From assembly GCF_002078875.1 (NCBI RefSeq), contig NC_034412.1, forward strand, positions 80,493,575-80,557,574: DNA of 64,000 bases, given 5' to 3'. Position 1 is the stretch's first letter. Each line of letters starts with the position of its first letter. This document shows positions 12,172 through 24,552 of this stretch, piece by piece. The stretch is from Numida meleagris (Eukaryota > Chordata > Aves > Galliformes > Numididae). The position numbers and the translations under genes are program-made. Under the pieces are notes generated by a model. It was not told the DNA's origin, did not search any database, and saw only the letters and a program-made list of their open reading frames with translations.

Positions 12172-12238
12172 CAGAGAGGTCCACGTAATTTAGGTTCCTA
12201 ATCCCTAATTAATTAGGTTCCTAATCCAGACCTCTCTG
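12172..12238. repeat. Small nested inverted/direct repeat
   Basis: A 10-bp inverted repeat, CAGAGAGGTC (12172-12181) and GACCTCTCTG (12229-12238), encloses a 15-bp direct repeat, TTAGGTTCCTAATCC, at 12190-12204 and 12213-12227. The direct copies are joined by the palindromic CCTAATTAATTAGG. The whole stretch could form a cruciform. It resembles no mobile element I know. Confidence 0.7.
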
Positions 12239-15188
12239 CAGGCTTGCAAAGGCACCTACTTACTTTTGTTGACTGCAGAGGAAATTTCCACCCTCGTCTC
12301 CGTAGCCCTGACCAAACAGGTTAAACAGCAGTGGTAATGAAAGCCTGAAAGCTGGAGTAACCGAGGGAAGCAGGAGGAAAGAAGGCTTGAAATACAGAGC
12401 ACACAGATCTATCCAGAAAGATGTGCGTGGAAGTATTGATGAGGGAGAAGGGAGACTTTGGGAAGTGGCCGAAATCCACACAGATTGCACACAACTGCTC
12501 TTCACTTACACTCACATGGCGCTCAGACAAACGGAGCTGCCTCTTAATGGTTTTATTGTTGTGGTGATTTTCAGTGCAACTTCAGTCTGTAAAATGTTTA
12601 AAGGCAGAAAACTTTCACAATTTTTTTTTCTATACAGAGCTAATTTAGTTCTGCAGAACAGGAGTGGCTTCAGAACGGAGCTGAAAGTCTGATTCCAGCC
12701 TGAGTTTTTGGTTTGCTGGGAGCGCAGTTAGCTCGTACCAAACGTGCGACATTTTCACTTGCTTGAGTTGCAGCGGCAGTGTAAATACCAGAATGTTGTT
12801 CTGGGTAATCAAACAATGGGAAAGTTGTTTGTGTGTGCTGCGTTGTTAATTAATTTACATCCAGAAGTGCTTTAAATGTATATGCAAACATGCATTAATC
12901 ATGTTTTAAAGGCAAATGTGAGAAGAGCAAAGCTTATAGGAGTAGTCCTGTAGATATAGAAACCATTAATGTTTCCGATGCCCTGTGGTAGGAAGGAATA
13001 TATTAAAAATTGATTTTTGGTTTCTGCCTTTTTCTTGGTAACATTTACAATAAAGGATATAGCAGAAAGTAGCCTTTAAATTGATATTTCAAAGCTTTTT
13101 ATGTTTGGGATATGTTTCTCTGTATTCTTAATGGGTTTATATAGCAGAGTAAAAAGGTCAGCTTCTGAATCCATCGCTTTTATTCTTCTATTAAAGAAAA
13201 GAAGACGAGTTCAGCGTTCATGAATTATTTAAACATCAACCAAAATATTTGGCACAGCGCTGTGGTAAGCAGCGTTACTAAAGCAAGGCCTTGAGAATGT
13301 GCCGCCCTTTGCATTCAAGGAGGATGCCGTGTAGCATGGTGTGTAGCAAGGTGTTGCCTGCAGCTGTGTCTGCACGTGGTATGAAGCGAGGGATGAGATG
13401 TGCACTGCTGCTGCCAGGACTCAGTCGTCACCCATTAACGCTTTGTGTCACTGAAGGGCCTTCCGTTGTCCAAGGAACTGTGGTGCATTTCATTGCTTCT
13501 ACCCTGTTCAGAGCCACACCATGTTGAGCCAGCACTTTTCTCAGTTGTTCTCTTTTGGTAAGATGCTTGGGAAAGGAGCAGTCCTTGCTGTGTTTTGAGG
13601 GCTGTCTGAAAGGCAGTGCTGAGGAACCACCGCCTAATGGAGTTGCTTTAGACAAGGTTTCATTAATCAAATGCTGGATCTAATACTTTTCTTTTAAACT
13701 TTTGCAAATATCATACATTTTTGAATAAGTTCATAAAGATAGTGTTGTCAAGTGTAAGATTTACAGTGTTTTGTTCTGAATCAGCAGAACTCTTCAGGGA
13801 TATGGTTCTATATTTTTTAACAAGATTTTTTTTGAAAGCTTGAACATAGTCATAATGTTTTGAAGCATTAATTGCCTAACTTCCTAAAGTGTATAAGGAA
13901 TAACGTTCCACACAGTGTCATTGATCATATTTTTAGGGAGCCTGTTGATGGATTAATAAACCATTGTAACTTCCTATGCAAGAAAAAAAAAAGGTTTATA
14001 ATAAATGGACCGCAATCTAAAAAGTCTACTGCTAAATGAATTGAAGCTGCAGCAGTAGCTGGCAAACAGAATAATTATAACAGCACAGTGACAGAAGCCT
14101 GACGTGCAAGCATACTTCCCAAGCTGAGACTTTGAAGGAGCTGTTGCCATTGTGGTGAGGCCAGGCAGCCCGGCTAGCCTGGAGCCGTCCTTGTTGCAAA
14201 TATTTGCTGCAAATGTGGGAGCTCTCATGCTGCTCAGTGCACTGTTGTAAAATGTTCAGTGCCTTTTTAATGTTGGCGTAGCAGCTGTAATACGTGAAAA
14301 GTGAAAATTTACATGGTAGGTGAAATAATATGTAAAGAGTGATAAGTAATTTAAAATCAGGCGTAGTCCATAAAGGTATCATGTAGCGATGGTTTATATT
14401 TTTCCAAACTTTGAATCTTGTTCCTTGAAGTTTGATTGCAACAAAAACAGATGGATTCATTTTAACATATTTGATCTTGATTAAAATAAGTCATTCGTAA
14501 TTGCATTTATATTTAATTAATATAAGTGAACTTACAAGTTGTAAACAGAGCGAGAGGATTTCTATTCAGGTTCTCTGTGCACGCAGGCTAGGGTAGTGTC
14601 TCCTTTTCCACAAGCTGTAGCCCACCAGAACATTCTCCACCCTCTTAAAGAGCAGTGCAACTTCTTTTCTTGAAGAAAGCAAAATCTGAATGAAGGTGGT
14701 GACTCAAGAGGCTGAACTGCAAGGGGAGGCATTCCCCCCTGTCCGTTTGCCAGAAGCAGGATGAGTGTTACCAGTGCAGATTCCTGCAGTCCCACTCCCC
14801 GGGCTGTTCTGGCTGCTTACTGGAGGGCTGGCTGCTGTCAGCTGCTGGGCTGATTTTTGTGATAGAAGCATCTGGACCATAGCAACTGTATTTACTTCCC
14901 GGCTCATTTCTCATCAGCTGTGCAGAGGGTGTTGTTGGTGGGGATTCTGAGCCACTGCTGTCACACAGGATGTGCACGACCTGGTAGGCTGCTAGGTGGA
15001 AGGCTGCATTCCCACGTTAAATGCCTCCGCCACACAGCCTTCCGGCCAGAGCTCAGCACCTGCCTGATTTTTCAATTGCAATTATTTTTCACTTTTCTAA
15101 AAAGTAACCTTGTGCTGTATAGTGGTATTGCTAACGTGAATCAGTATTGGTGCATGATACAGCATCACTAAAATAAGCGGACATTCTT

Positions 15189-15240
15189 ACATACATATAC
15201 ATATATGTGCATGTACATATACACATATTCATGTGCATAC
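15189..15240. repeat. Imperfect (TA/CA)n microsatellite
   Basis: Alternating purine-pyrimidine sequence of ACATATAC and ATGTGCATGTAC units. It is an interrupted microsatellite, probably length-variable between individuals. Confidence 0.8.
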
Positions 15241-16968
15241 AAACGTTTATAAAGGTTTTGCATTCTGGTTCCATCCTGTAGTGCCATCAGACAAGCAGAC
15301 CGGTCTCAGTCCTTTGTTGCCACAAGCAAAGTGCAGTGAGTAAGGGCCAGATCCTGCCCATACAACTCTCCTAGCCTGCTGTTCTGCACCACGCACTGCT
15401 CAATAGCACTTCTGTCCTGCAGAGTTCATGGAGGATCTAGGATGAGCTGCATGAGCAAAGTTGGTGGTATTTCCCACGGGTGGCTCTGTCAGGGAGGATG
15501 GTGCCTACCTAGTCATGGAAGCACGTGGTGCAAAACTGCAGAGCTGGAGCCTTCCCTAGATAAGGATACAAGGCAAACCGTGATTTTTACAACCTTCCTT
15601 TTATCATAATTGATGTTTCCATCTTATTCTTCTGTTCCTCTAAGTTATGACATTGTGTCCAAAACGGCATTATGATACTCCCTCAAAATGTCATGGCATG
15701 AATGAGTAATTTCTGGTGAACAAATCCCCAAAGGGACAATTTGAACTCTTTCTGCTCTTGCTCTTGAATCCCATTCAATTAAATGAGGAAATGCACAGTC
15801 AGAAGTGGAAGAAGGAAGCTTCACATGATCTTTCCTGTAAGGCAGCTGTTAGTGGTAGGAAAACATTGAAGTCAGCACTCTTCAGTGGTGTTTCTCTTGT
15901 GAGACATATACTAAAAGAGCTGAAATCTCTTGAGATTCTTCTGATAAGCACTGATATTAAATGCCATGGTCCTATCATGCTTCTTTAAAGGTGAGCATTA
16001 TTAATAGGACGCTGTGTCTTTTCATTGTCCGTTAGCTGTCTTAATTCATTGGTTCCTGTCACAGGCATTGCTTGGTGCTACATCCAATGTGCCTTTTTTT
16101 CTGAAATCAGACTAGCTATTTCTTGGTGCAGAAGTAGCTCTCCCATTCTTCATATGGAAAACAACTTTCATGCTTAAGCATTAGATGACTGTGGTTTCTT
16201 CAGTTGCTATTGAAAAATTTATTCCATGTTATTATTATTATTTGCATTCTGGAAACTGCTGGTGACCAGCTCCATTGCAAGCAAACCTTGGAGCTTTTCT
16301 GTAAAGTATCCGTGTTTTTTCTCTTCAGTGGCTGAAGCTCATGATGCTCTGACTTGTGTGCTGGTATATCTTTTCTAAGCCCTGCTTAATCTTTATCAAA
16401 GCTGGCATAATCCCAACCAGCCTCCACACAGAGCTCTGATCCCCCAAATGTTTGAAACAATTTTCAGACCTGTAGGACTGTACATATGGAATTTCCTCTG
16501 ATTGCTTTTGCCTCTTTTCCCTTAGATCTCTGCTCCTACCACTTCAGTGTCCCAGTCACTTCATCATGTGCCTTGCAAAGGACATGCCAAGGTTGATTGA
16601 GTATGTTGCCCAAGAGAGTAAAGTTCTATCAATGGAAGTCATTGGTTCAGCCTTTCCCCGTACAATCAATAACAGCTCTTGTTTTCAAACAAAACTGCAA
16701 AGTAATACTGCCATTGTCTAGTTTGTAATAGGCTGTGGAAATTTTGCAGTGAATTATGCCTCAGCTGGAGAGCAGATGACTAAAAGAACAGTATGCTTGA
16801 TGGACTACTGGTGCTAGTTGCAAGCTTGTGTTATTGGTCAACAATTCCAGCTTTCATGTATTTGGTTTCCATAAAGTATTCCCTGAAGTCTGTGTAGCAA
16901 GCAGATAAAAGTCAGGGGCAAAAATTTTGTCTGAGATAAACGTTCTCCAAACTTACGAAACATCAACA

Positions 16969-17106
16969 TGGATGTGGCTCTCCAGGCTGGATGTGGCTCT
17001 GGGCAGCCTGGTCTAGTGGTTGGCAACCCTGCACACAGCAGGGAGGTTGAAACTAGATGATCTTTTAGGTCCTTTTCAACCCAGGCCGTTCTATGATTCT
17101 ATGATC
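16969..17106 (+). mobile_element. CR1 LINE 3' end, sense
   Basis: The segment contains GGGCAGCCTGGTCTAGTGGT, the CAGGGAGGTTGAAACTAGAT block, GATCTTTTAGGTCC and TTTTCAACCCAGGCC, and ends in TTCTATGATTCTATGAT, the standard CR1 tail. Only about 138 bp survive. TGGATGTGGCTCT occurs twice, 19 bp apart, near the left end, which is a small tandem duplication inside the copy. Confidence 0.95.
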
Positions 17107-18617
17107 CAAGGGTAGACCAAAGTGAGGACCAGTTCTTCACTTATTGCATTTGAACCATCCATAACCCCCACAGCACCAGGGGAGATGGCAGCACTGCACA
17201 CAGATGGAGCACACGCTTTTTATGCCTAAGAGAATGTGTGTTGGAGGAAGTTACATTTACATTCAATTAAGACAAAAATGTTTCATGCTTACGGGTGGAT
17301 ATTTTCATCTGGGTGGAGTTTACTGAGTTATTAAAATGTATGTGAAATTTTACTCTGCAGTGAGAATTGAGTTCCGTTCAACCAAAGAAAAGGGTGCATG
17401 AAATTTTAGTATAAAATGTTTGCTTTATCTTTAAGGAACATTAAAATGGACATCAAATAATATAGTAATGTAGTGGGTTGAAAAAAAATCAGCAAGGAGA
17501 AGCACGCGAATTTGTGTGACAACCAATTTCATAGCAAAAACTTTGCAAGACAAAATTATGTATGTCCGACACTGATAAGACGTCGTGAATGTACATTTTC
17601 AGATGCAGTTCTCTTAGTATTCCACCCATCCTCTCCAGTGCGCCAAGAATAGTAAGCACAGTTCCAAGCGCTCTCTATATGAAAGTGGAAAATATATAGG
17701 GCATGAAACAAAACTTCAGTATACAGAACTGCCACTGCAAAGTTAAGGACCTGACATTGAAAGGAATTTGAAAAATTCCCTTCCACAGACAAGCTCCGTC
17801 ATACTGTGTGCCATTTCGGCTGCAAATGCAGTATGCCTTAGCTCTCTTCTTAAGCACTGTTAGATGTCAGTGAGCGGGCTGGTCAGCGATGTATGGTCGC
17901 AGGAAAGCAGTCACTTACACTTTGGTATCCTCAGTTCATTTTTTTGGTCACAGTGTGGTTAAATGTTAGCAACAATGCTTTTCAGCACAGAGCTTTGAGT
18001 TCTGTTGGCTGTGATGTGGCTGTTGACAGTGGGCAGAAGCAGCAGAAGAAATGCAGTTAGTGGTGTGAAAAGGACACAAGATGGGCCCTGCTTTGCTGGG
18101 CTCATGGCTGATGGCGGCTGCTGAGTGCCCAGCTGAGCCCAGAGCTGCTGGTGTCTGCGGCTTCTTTCAGCAGTCCTGCTTTGAAAGAAGCTTTGGCAAA
18201 TGCTGTGCCTGTGTGTGGCTGCTGTTTTCCCCCGGAATAACAATCCAGCCTTCCTCTTGCACAGATTATTTTCCAGGTCTTTTAAGGAACAGCCCTTAAT
18301 AACATGCATGAGACAACGTGATTTTGATAAGGGTTTTCCCAAGCATTTATTTCAAAAGCAAGCTTAGTTATGACATTCTCTTTTGACATTCCTGGAGGCT
18401 TTGTGTTTGTAATCTTCTCATAGTAATAACGTTCACCGTGGTAGGTAAAACGTAGCTATGATAATTGCGCTTTCCTCGTGTTTGATGACAGGATGTTGTT
18501 TCTTTTTGTTTCCAAATAAAATCACGAGGAAAGGAAAGATGAGCGGTAACCTGCTGCCAGCGAGGGAGGGCGCAAGGTGGCAGAAGCCACCAGTGCCTGC
18601 TGCCGGGTTGCTGGGAG
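17107..18617. other. Intergenic DNA, nothing recognised
   Basis: Unique sequence between two CR1 copies. Short open frames on both strands have no domain or splice support. Confidence 0.5.
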
Positions 18618-18812
18618 ATTTTTTTCACTGAGAGGGTGATGAGGCACTGGCATGGGCTGTCCAGAGAAGGTGTGGATGCTCCGTCCCTGAAGGTGTTCAA
18701 GGCCAGGTTTGGGCAGCCTGGTCTGGCGGATGGGAGCCCTGCTCACGGTAGTGGGATTGGAGCTGGGTGATCTTTAAAGTCCCTTCCAACCCAAGCCATT
18801 CTATGATTCTGT
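18618..18812 (+). mobile_element. CR1 LINE 3' end, sense
   Basis: It starts with TTTTTTCACTGAGAGGGTGA and GGCACTGGCATGGGCTGTCC. CTGAAGGTGTTCAAGGCCAG, TTGGGCAGCCTGGTCTGGCG and GAGCTGGGTGATCTTTAAAG follow. It closes with CCATTCTATGATTCT. All are canonical avian CR1 3' landmarks in the right order. It is truncated at the 5' side and non-coding. Confidence 0.95.
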
Positions 18813-20350
18813 GGGAGAGTGCTTTATTTTACCTGTATCTGTGATATCTATGTATCTGTGGACAGATGTGGGAGATGTGGACAGAAATATTCTCTTTATG
18901 TTCTTCAACTGCATAGAAGAAGGCAGGGCAGGAAACTAATTACTTCTCATTTAATAACTTCTTGATGTCTGGGGCTTAGAGGATCATAGAAGCATAAAGT
19001 GTTAAAATCCCATGGACTGAAACCATCAGCTCTTTATGACTTGCCCTTTTATACCAACACCCCTCAGAGATGTTGCATACAAGTGTATATATTCAGACCA
19101 TCCCTCCCCTCCTCTTGCAGAAATGGCATTTCATTTTATTGAGATGTAGATAAATATGCAGGGGGAGACTATGGCGTTTTTTCAGGCCCTTCCTTAATAC
19201 TATTAAATAATAGTGTAATTAAAGGCTCCAGCAATTTACCATCTCTTTTCACATGGAATTACTTCAGATGTCTGGCATACACACTCACCCTGTTGTTCAA
19301 AGCCATTACAGTCCATACAGTCAATAATCTGCAAATTAAAAATTCAATAAGTAGACGCATTAAAAATTGCATGGTTCCAATTCAGTCCATACTCCCAATT
19401 CAGGCTGTTTAGTGCTGGAAGGAGGTTTCTGAGAAGCAGGAGATGTGACACCATTTTGTGATGCCTCAAACCATTCTCGGTGCACACCCCAACCACATGA
19501 CAGCTGCAGGGCAAGGGCTTGTTTGCAGGCTGTATTGAATCTGAAGCTGTTATATGAATAGATAACATCATAAATGGGCATAATTGGAGATTTCTCTCAT
19601 AAAACCCAGCTATCCAGGAGGCTTGGCATGCTGATGAGGTTGGTGCTGAACTAGTGGCTGTGCAGAAATGTAAGGGGAGGTGCATGTCTTCCCAAATTTT
19701 CAGCAGCCCAGTCTATGTGTTCCTGGGGTGGGATTCCCTTCTGCATGTGCCCCATCCAGCCCCCTGGCCCTGGTGCCCCCTGATCCTGGTGCAGCCCAAA
19801 GCCATTCTGCCTTGTGGAGCTGGGGAAGGAGCTGATGTTATATCCCTGCAGTCATCTCTGGTTTGTCCTCACGTTCTGTAGCTCAGCCTCTTGTTGTGAG
19901 TTAGGGTGAAAATGGTGGGAAGTTTGCTTCTATCTTGCATAATGTTTTTGCTTCTGATCCTTTTAGTGGTGTTTTAAGATGTGGTTTCTTGTGGAGCTTC
20001 TTTGTGTGAAAGCCCAAAAAATCCATCTTGTGAATGCTGCTTTTGAGTAAGTAGTCTGTCATAGCAAGAAGCCACAGTAATTCAAGGCTGTTGTCTCCAA
20101 ACCATCTCAGAGCTTACCTCTGGTAGGGCAGGCTCGTTGCCATTGTGACTTTCGGGCTGTTAGTGCTGAGCACAGCAGAGGCCATTTACCTTCAAAAAAC
20201 ATCCCTGGCCAGGAGTGTCGGCTGCACCATGGTGCTGCTGCTGGGGCTCTGGGGGCAGCCTGCAGGCAGGAGGTGCCTGCCCCCTTCTGAGGGAAGTTTA
20301 AAGCTGGCATAGACATCGCTTCCCCAGACAGAAGACCCTGGATGTGAAGT
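18813..20350. other. Intergenic DNA, with a possible decayed CR1 tail
   Basis: Mostly unique. At about 18980-19050 GGATCATAGAAGCATAAAG, followed by a degenerate ATCCCATGGACTGAAACC, weakly resembles an antisense CR1 tail. The match is too poor for a separate call. No gene is recognised. Confidence 0.45.
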
Positions 20351-20408
20351 TCATAGAATCGTAGAATCATTTCAATTGGAAGGGACCTTTACAGGTAATC
20401 TAGTTCTA
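20351..20408 (-). mobile_element. Short CR1 LINE tail, antisense
   Basis: TCATAGAATCGTAGAATCAT followed by TTGGAAGGGACCTTTACAGG and TAATCTAGTTC is the complement of the terminal 55-60 bp of avian CR1. It is a very short 5'-truncated insertion. Confidence 0.9.
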
Positions 20409-22289
20409 GGTTCTTCTGTCTATGCTAGGGTTCCCATTCTACCCACCAGAAATGTGATTTTCCACGGCATTCCCCATCCCCACCCTTTCCCAGAGTGGAA
20501 GGAGCTGCATCCCTGCAGCGGCAGTGCCGCTTTGAAGCCATGTCAGCCTGTGCCTTGTGCACAAGAGATGCCATCCGCCAGCACAGCAGGCTTGGGAAGA
20601 TGCAAAGCCCCAGATGGCTGCGCCCGGTGCAGGCTTCACTTAACAGCAAAGTTAAAAAAAGCACAACACCAAAGGTACCAGATGACATTAGTTTTAATCA
20701 GGAATGATCAATGCAAAAATATTTGAGACCTTTACTCACACATGATATTAAGGGCAGTTTTATCTCTAATTCTGATTGATAAGCACACCGTCACACAAAT
20801 GCTTTAAATGTCTCTTTCTTTTATCTCTGGAGAAACATGCATAGGGTGATTTATTTTCCTCTCTCTCTATTCTTGGGAAAGGCAGAAGGACCATAACACA
20901 GGAAATCCCTTCTGGTGCAGATTTAGGGGACAGGGATGATGACAGCAGGGATCGCGCGTGTTCAGTGCAGCCCTACCTGCTGGGCTTCGTCTCTGCACTG
21001 TGGGATGGCGAGCAGGCTCAGGGATGCCTGGAAAATAAATAGCATCACTCCACTCAGCATTGTCTCCTGTCCAGCATGTTAGCTATACTGGAAATAAAAC
21101 TTTTGTTCAGGGTTGAAGAAGGGATAGGGATGAAGAATTATGGCTCTGGTAGGTTTGAACATGAGCAAACCTTAGCTTTTGGAGGTTCAAGGGAGACACA
21201 GTACAGCATGCGGATGGGCTGCATTTGCCAGGCAGAAGTTAGCTTGTTTATCCTGATAATTATCCTCTGGTTTTCCATTTAATATTTACTAATAACACCG
21301 TGCACTTAGAGGGCCTTCCATCCAAGCACTTGACAAACCTTAATGGAATAAGCCTCATAGCACTCTGGGGAGGGAAGTGAATACCATTTTGTTTATCATG
21401 CTGAAAAAGTAAGATGATGTAATTGTACCTCCCTGAGTTTATTTATTTCTTTTCTGCCATTATCTGTCTGATAAAATCCACTAACTAACAAAAAATCCAT
21501 TGTTTCAGAAATCCTTCTGGTGGTTTAACTAGAATATAAGATTAGTAACCAATTTGGACAAGAGCATAATTAGCGTGAATATTTCCAGTAACTCCCTCTG
21601 ATGAATGCAGCAGCATTTGGGTATTTACTTGTAGGACAAGAAGCCGAATAATAAAGAGGTTTTCTCTACACAGAGCATGGTTGTGTGTGTGAGTAGAAAA
21701 AGGCTTATCAAGGTAGGCTGAGAGGGTCACCAGGGGCACACACACCGTTCCCAAGTCTCTCTGGCTCAGAGGGAGATGGGACCTCCCAGAGAGGCCATGC
21801 GTTGGGAGGAAGGTGGTAAGGGCACCAAGGTGTCACCCTGTGCTTCCCATCAGGAGGATAAGGAGAGAGCAGTGGGCAGGTTGTATGTGCAGTGGCAATG
21901 GGGAGATCCCTATCAGGCATTCCTAATGTAGTCAGCATTAGGAATAAGCCAGAGGATTGCTTAAAAATGCAGAACTTGTACAGGTGATGCATACTGTTGA
22001 TGTGACTTGGAGCCGACAAAGAAAAATGGCAAGCTATTCTCCAATACAGATACACGCTGGGTTTTAGTTAGAGATTGGAAAACCTACCATACCCGTGGAG
22101 TTTGTCATCTGCCTGCGGGACTGACTTTGCAGTTGTTGGAATTAAAATGAGACCTTATGCAGTAAAAAAAAAAAAAGTGTTATTTTATATCAGTCTGGGA
22201 CAAGGCTTTATTAGTCCTAATTTGAAAGTAATGTAGTAAAGGCAGTATTTGTCAGATGCATTTTTGCAGTGTGAAAGCTGGTAGGAATT
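20409..22289. other. Intergenic DNA, nothing recognised
   Basis: Unique sequence. A perfect 10-bp inverted repeat (ATTCCTAATG at 21919-21928, CATTAGGAAT at 21936-21945) and a 12-base A run near 22165 are the only structures noted. Confidence 0.5.
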
Positions 22290-22910
22290 GTGGGAAAACA
22301 ATCCAGGAGGATGATTTGGGCTTGTTTTCACATTCCAGCCCAGAGTGCCTTCCGATACAGCACGACAGCTGAAATGTATAAGGGAAACACATTTTACTTA
22401 TTCTGGCTCAGAGAAGCAGCAGCAATTTGGCGAGTGGGTACACCATTCAAATCCTGGTGCATTTTAAATGACCAGGTGTCCACTCGGTTGCCTGCCTCAT
22501 TCTTTGTCAAAAAAAGGAGCATCTCTCTCGTTGCGGAGTTTGTTCTCAGAGGCCACATGATGTACAATATCTCCCCTTCACACCAAGGCAACAGTGTCGG
22601 CATTTCCTCTGATCAGACATTGAAGGAAGACTTCTTCACGTTCAAAGGAATCCTCATTTTCCTTATGTTAACAGTGCAAAGCAGATACTGCCAATATTGT
22701 GCCAGTTTTATATTTTGGACAGATCTCTGCAACAGACTGGTGAGGTATATTCTCATTAGAGTTCCCAAGATTTCTGCTCAACTCCTGTGCGCCGAGATAA
22801 AGATACCTTTAGGTTTGTATTTCAATACAAATATCAGCTATCTTCTAAAACATATTTTTAAATATCCACAAACGAATGAAAGTGCTGCAATGAAATGTTA
22901 CATCAGATAG
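22290..22910 (+). other. Longest gap-free open frame (206 codons), probably non-coding
   Basis: One + strand frame stays open for 206 codons, the longest in the window apart from frames running through the gap or low-complexity sequence. The predicted protein has no recognisable motif. It is rich in F, I, L, Y and C in no obvious membrane-segment order, and shows no domain or repeat. The DNA is AT-rich unique sequence resembling a conserved non-coding element more than an exon. There is no Kozak-like start context, no promoter, and no good splice pair at its ends. A lineage-specific gene cannot be excluded. Confidence 0.3.
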
Positions 22911-23277
22911 AGAAAAATGTATTTTCTCCCTCCTTGTCTTTCTCTCTTCCTTATAAATGACTTTATCTCCTTTAGAGGGGAAAGCCCAGCCAGTGCGCTG
23001 GACTATCTGTTAATTACAGGGATTATGTTTAGGCTGCTGCATTCCAGATTTAACTCTGAACAAGAAATTCACCTGTATTTTCGTGCAAAGAAAATATACC
23101 ACTACTCTTAAAAATACCATTATGAAATTGAAACTAAATCACCTTGATCTTCTGGTTCATTCTTAATGGTGTATCGGAAAAAATTTGCTGAGACATGTTA
23201 GTGCACATTAGTTCAGACTCTAAATGAGGTAACTTCAAGGATTTCTGTTGTCCTTTTTTTTTCCACCAGTTTTTATG

Positions 23278-23325
23278 TAATAATAATAATAGTATATAAT
23301 AATAATAGTAACAATAATAATAATC
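23278..23325. repeat. (TAA)n microsatellite
   Basis: TAATAATAATAATAGTATA and further TAA units, with a few interruptions (AGTAACAA), over about 48 bp. Confidence 0.9.
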
Positions 23326-24529
23326 ACAACTGTTAATCTAGGCTATGCTTTAAAATACCTTCCTTGAAGGTTAAAAATGTGAAGTATAATTTAGTTTGAT
23401 ATTTTTATGCCACATAAGTAATTTTTCCTCATTATAAACACATTTCTGGTTCTATAAATCAGTTTTGTTTTGTAATCATCGCAGCTAAAATATATTTCCA
23501 CAGGTTTTCTGGTGTAAAAAAAAATAGCAATTCTTAATAGAAACGTAAATGTTATCTGATGTTTTAGATATAATTAGAAAGTATCGGTATAAAATATCCT
23601 GGCCTTGGATTTGTTTCCCATTTCAGATAATATATTACAAGAACTCTGTAATAAATTCAGCAGTTTGAATTTGATTTATGCTGAACCTTTGTGATATTAA
23701 CATTCTTGTTTTATAATTATGAGCAAAAGGAGCATAACCTTTTTCTAATATATTGAAAAGAGAGAAGTGATGTTTCAGGAAAAATCGTATGTCACTGCTC
23801 TTACTTTTTTCCCCCTCTCTCTCTGGTTAGCCCTGCTCTCATTTCTTCAGCTAACACTGATACACAGTGACACATAGTGCAAGTAGCAAGACTGCAGCAA
23901 AACTATGTGCTTATGTCTCATTGCTGGGAATACAACGCGTGGTCTTTTGGCACGCTATCTACATACTGAAGTAGCACACTGAAAGTTGCAGAGATCTTTA
24001 TTAGTAAAAATTAACAAAACCTTTCATACCGTCTGCTTTAAAATACTGGCAAAGACAAATAAGGCCTGATTTCAAAATGTGTGGCACAGGGATCGTGTCT
24101 TTCTTTGTTTTTTGGGGGGACAATTTTTAGCATGGTAGAAGATGAAGTATGTTATCATAAGGGCTCTCACATTGCATTTACCTGTGAAAACTACTTAGTA
24201 CGTGCTCTTGTAAATTGGTTCTGATGCTGAAGAAATGCCAGATCAAAAATGTTTTTCTTCCCCTCTGTATCAGTGGTTTTTAGTCCCCTTCAGTTCCCAT
24301 CAGTATAGTTAGAGGGGCTGACACTTACATCCCGACCAGTCCACGTGCAGCTGTGCAGTCTGTTTGAAGGGCAGTGCCTCTCCTCGGTTCCATTGCCATC
24401 CCGCCTGAGCTGGGGAGGTCTGCCCAAGGGGAGCTACAGAGAGCTGATGTGTGAGATCAGGAGCCATGAGCTAGTCAGGAAGTACTGGAGGGTTTTTACT
24501 CTGTCTTTAGTGAAAACAAACAAACAACT

Positions 24530-24552
24530 CCCCCCCCCGCCCCCTTTTTTTT
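24530..24552. repeat. C tract followed by T tract
   Basis: About 15 C residues with one G, followed by 8 T residues. A homopolymer-prone site where indel errors or polymorphism are likely. Confidence 0.85.

Larger units (their letters stand above)
10891..16968. other. Intergenic DNA, mostly unique
   Basis: No gene is recognised in these 6 kb. It contains an AT-rich imperfect repeat at 11581-11672, a small nested repeat at 12172-12238 and a TA/CA-rich microsatellite at 15189-15240, each listed separately. Short A and T runs occur throughout. Confidence 0.55.

Noticed and set aside
18980..19050. Possible decayed antisense CR1 tail
   Set aside because: Only the first 20 bases resemble the tail and the following landmarks cannot be aligned, so it is mentioned in the block description and not called.
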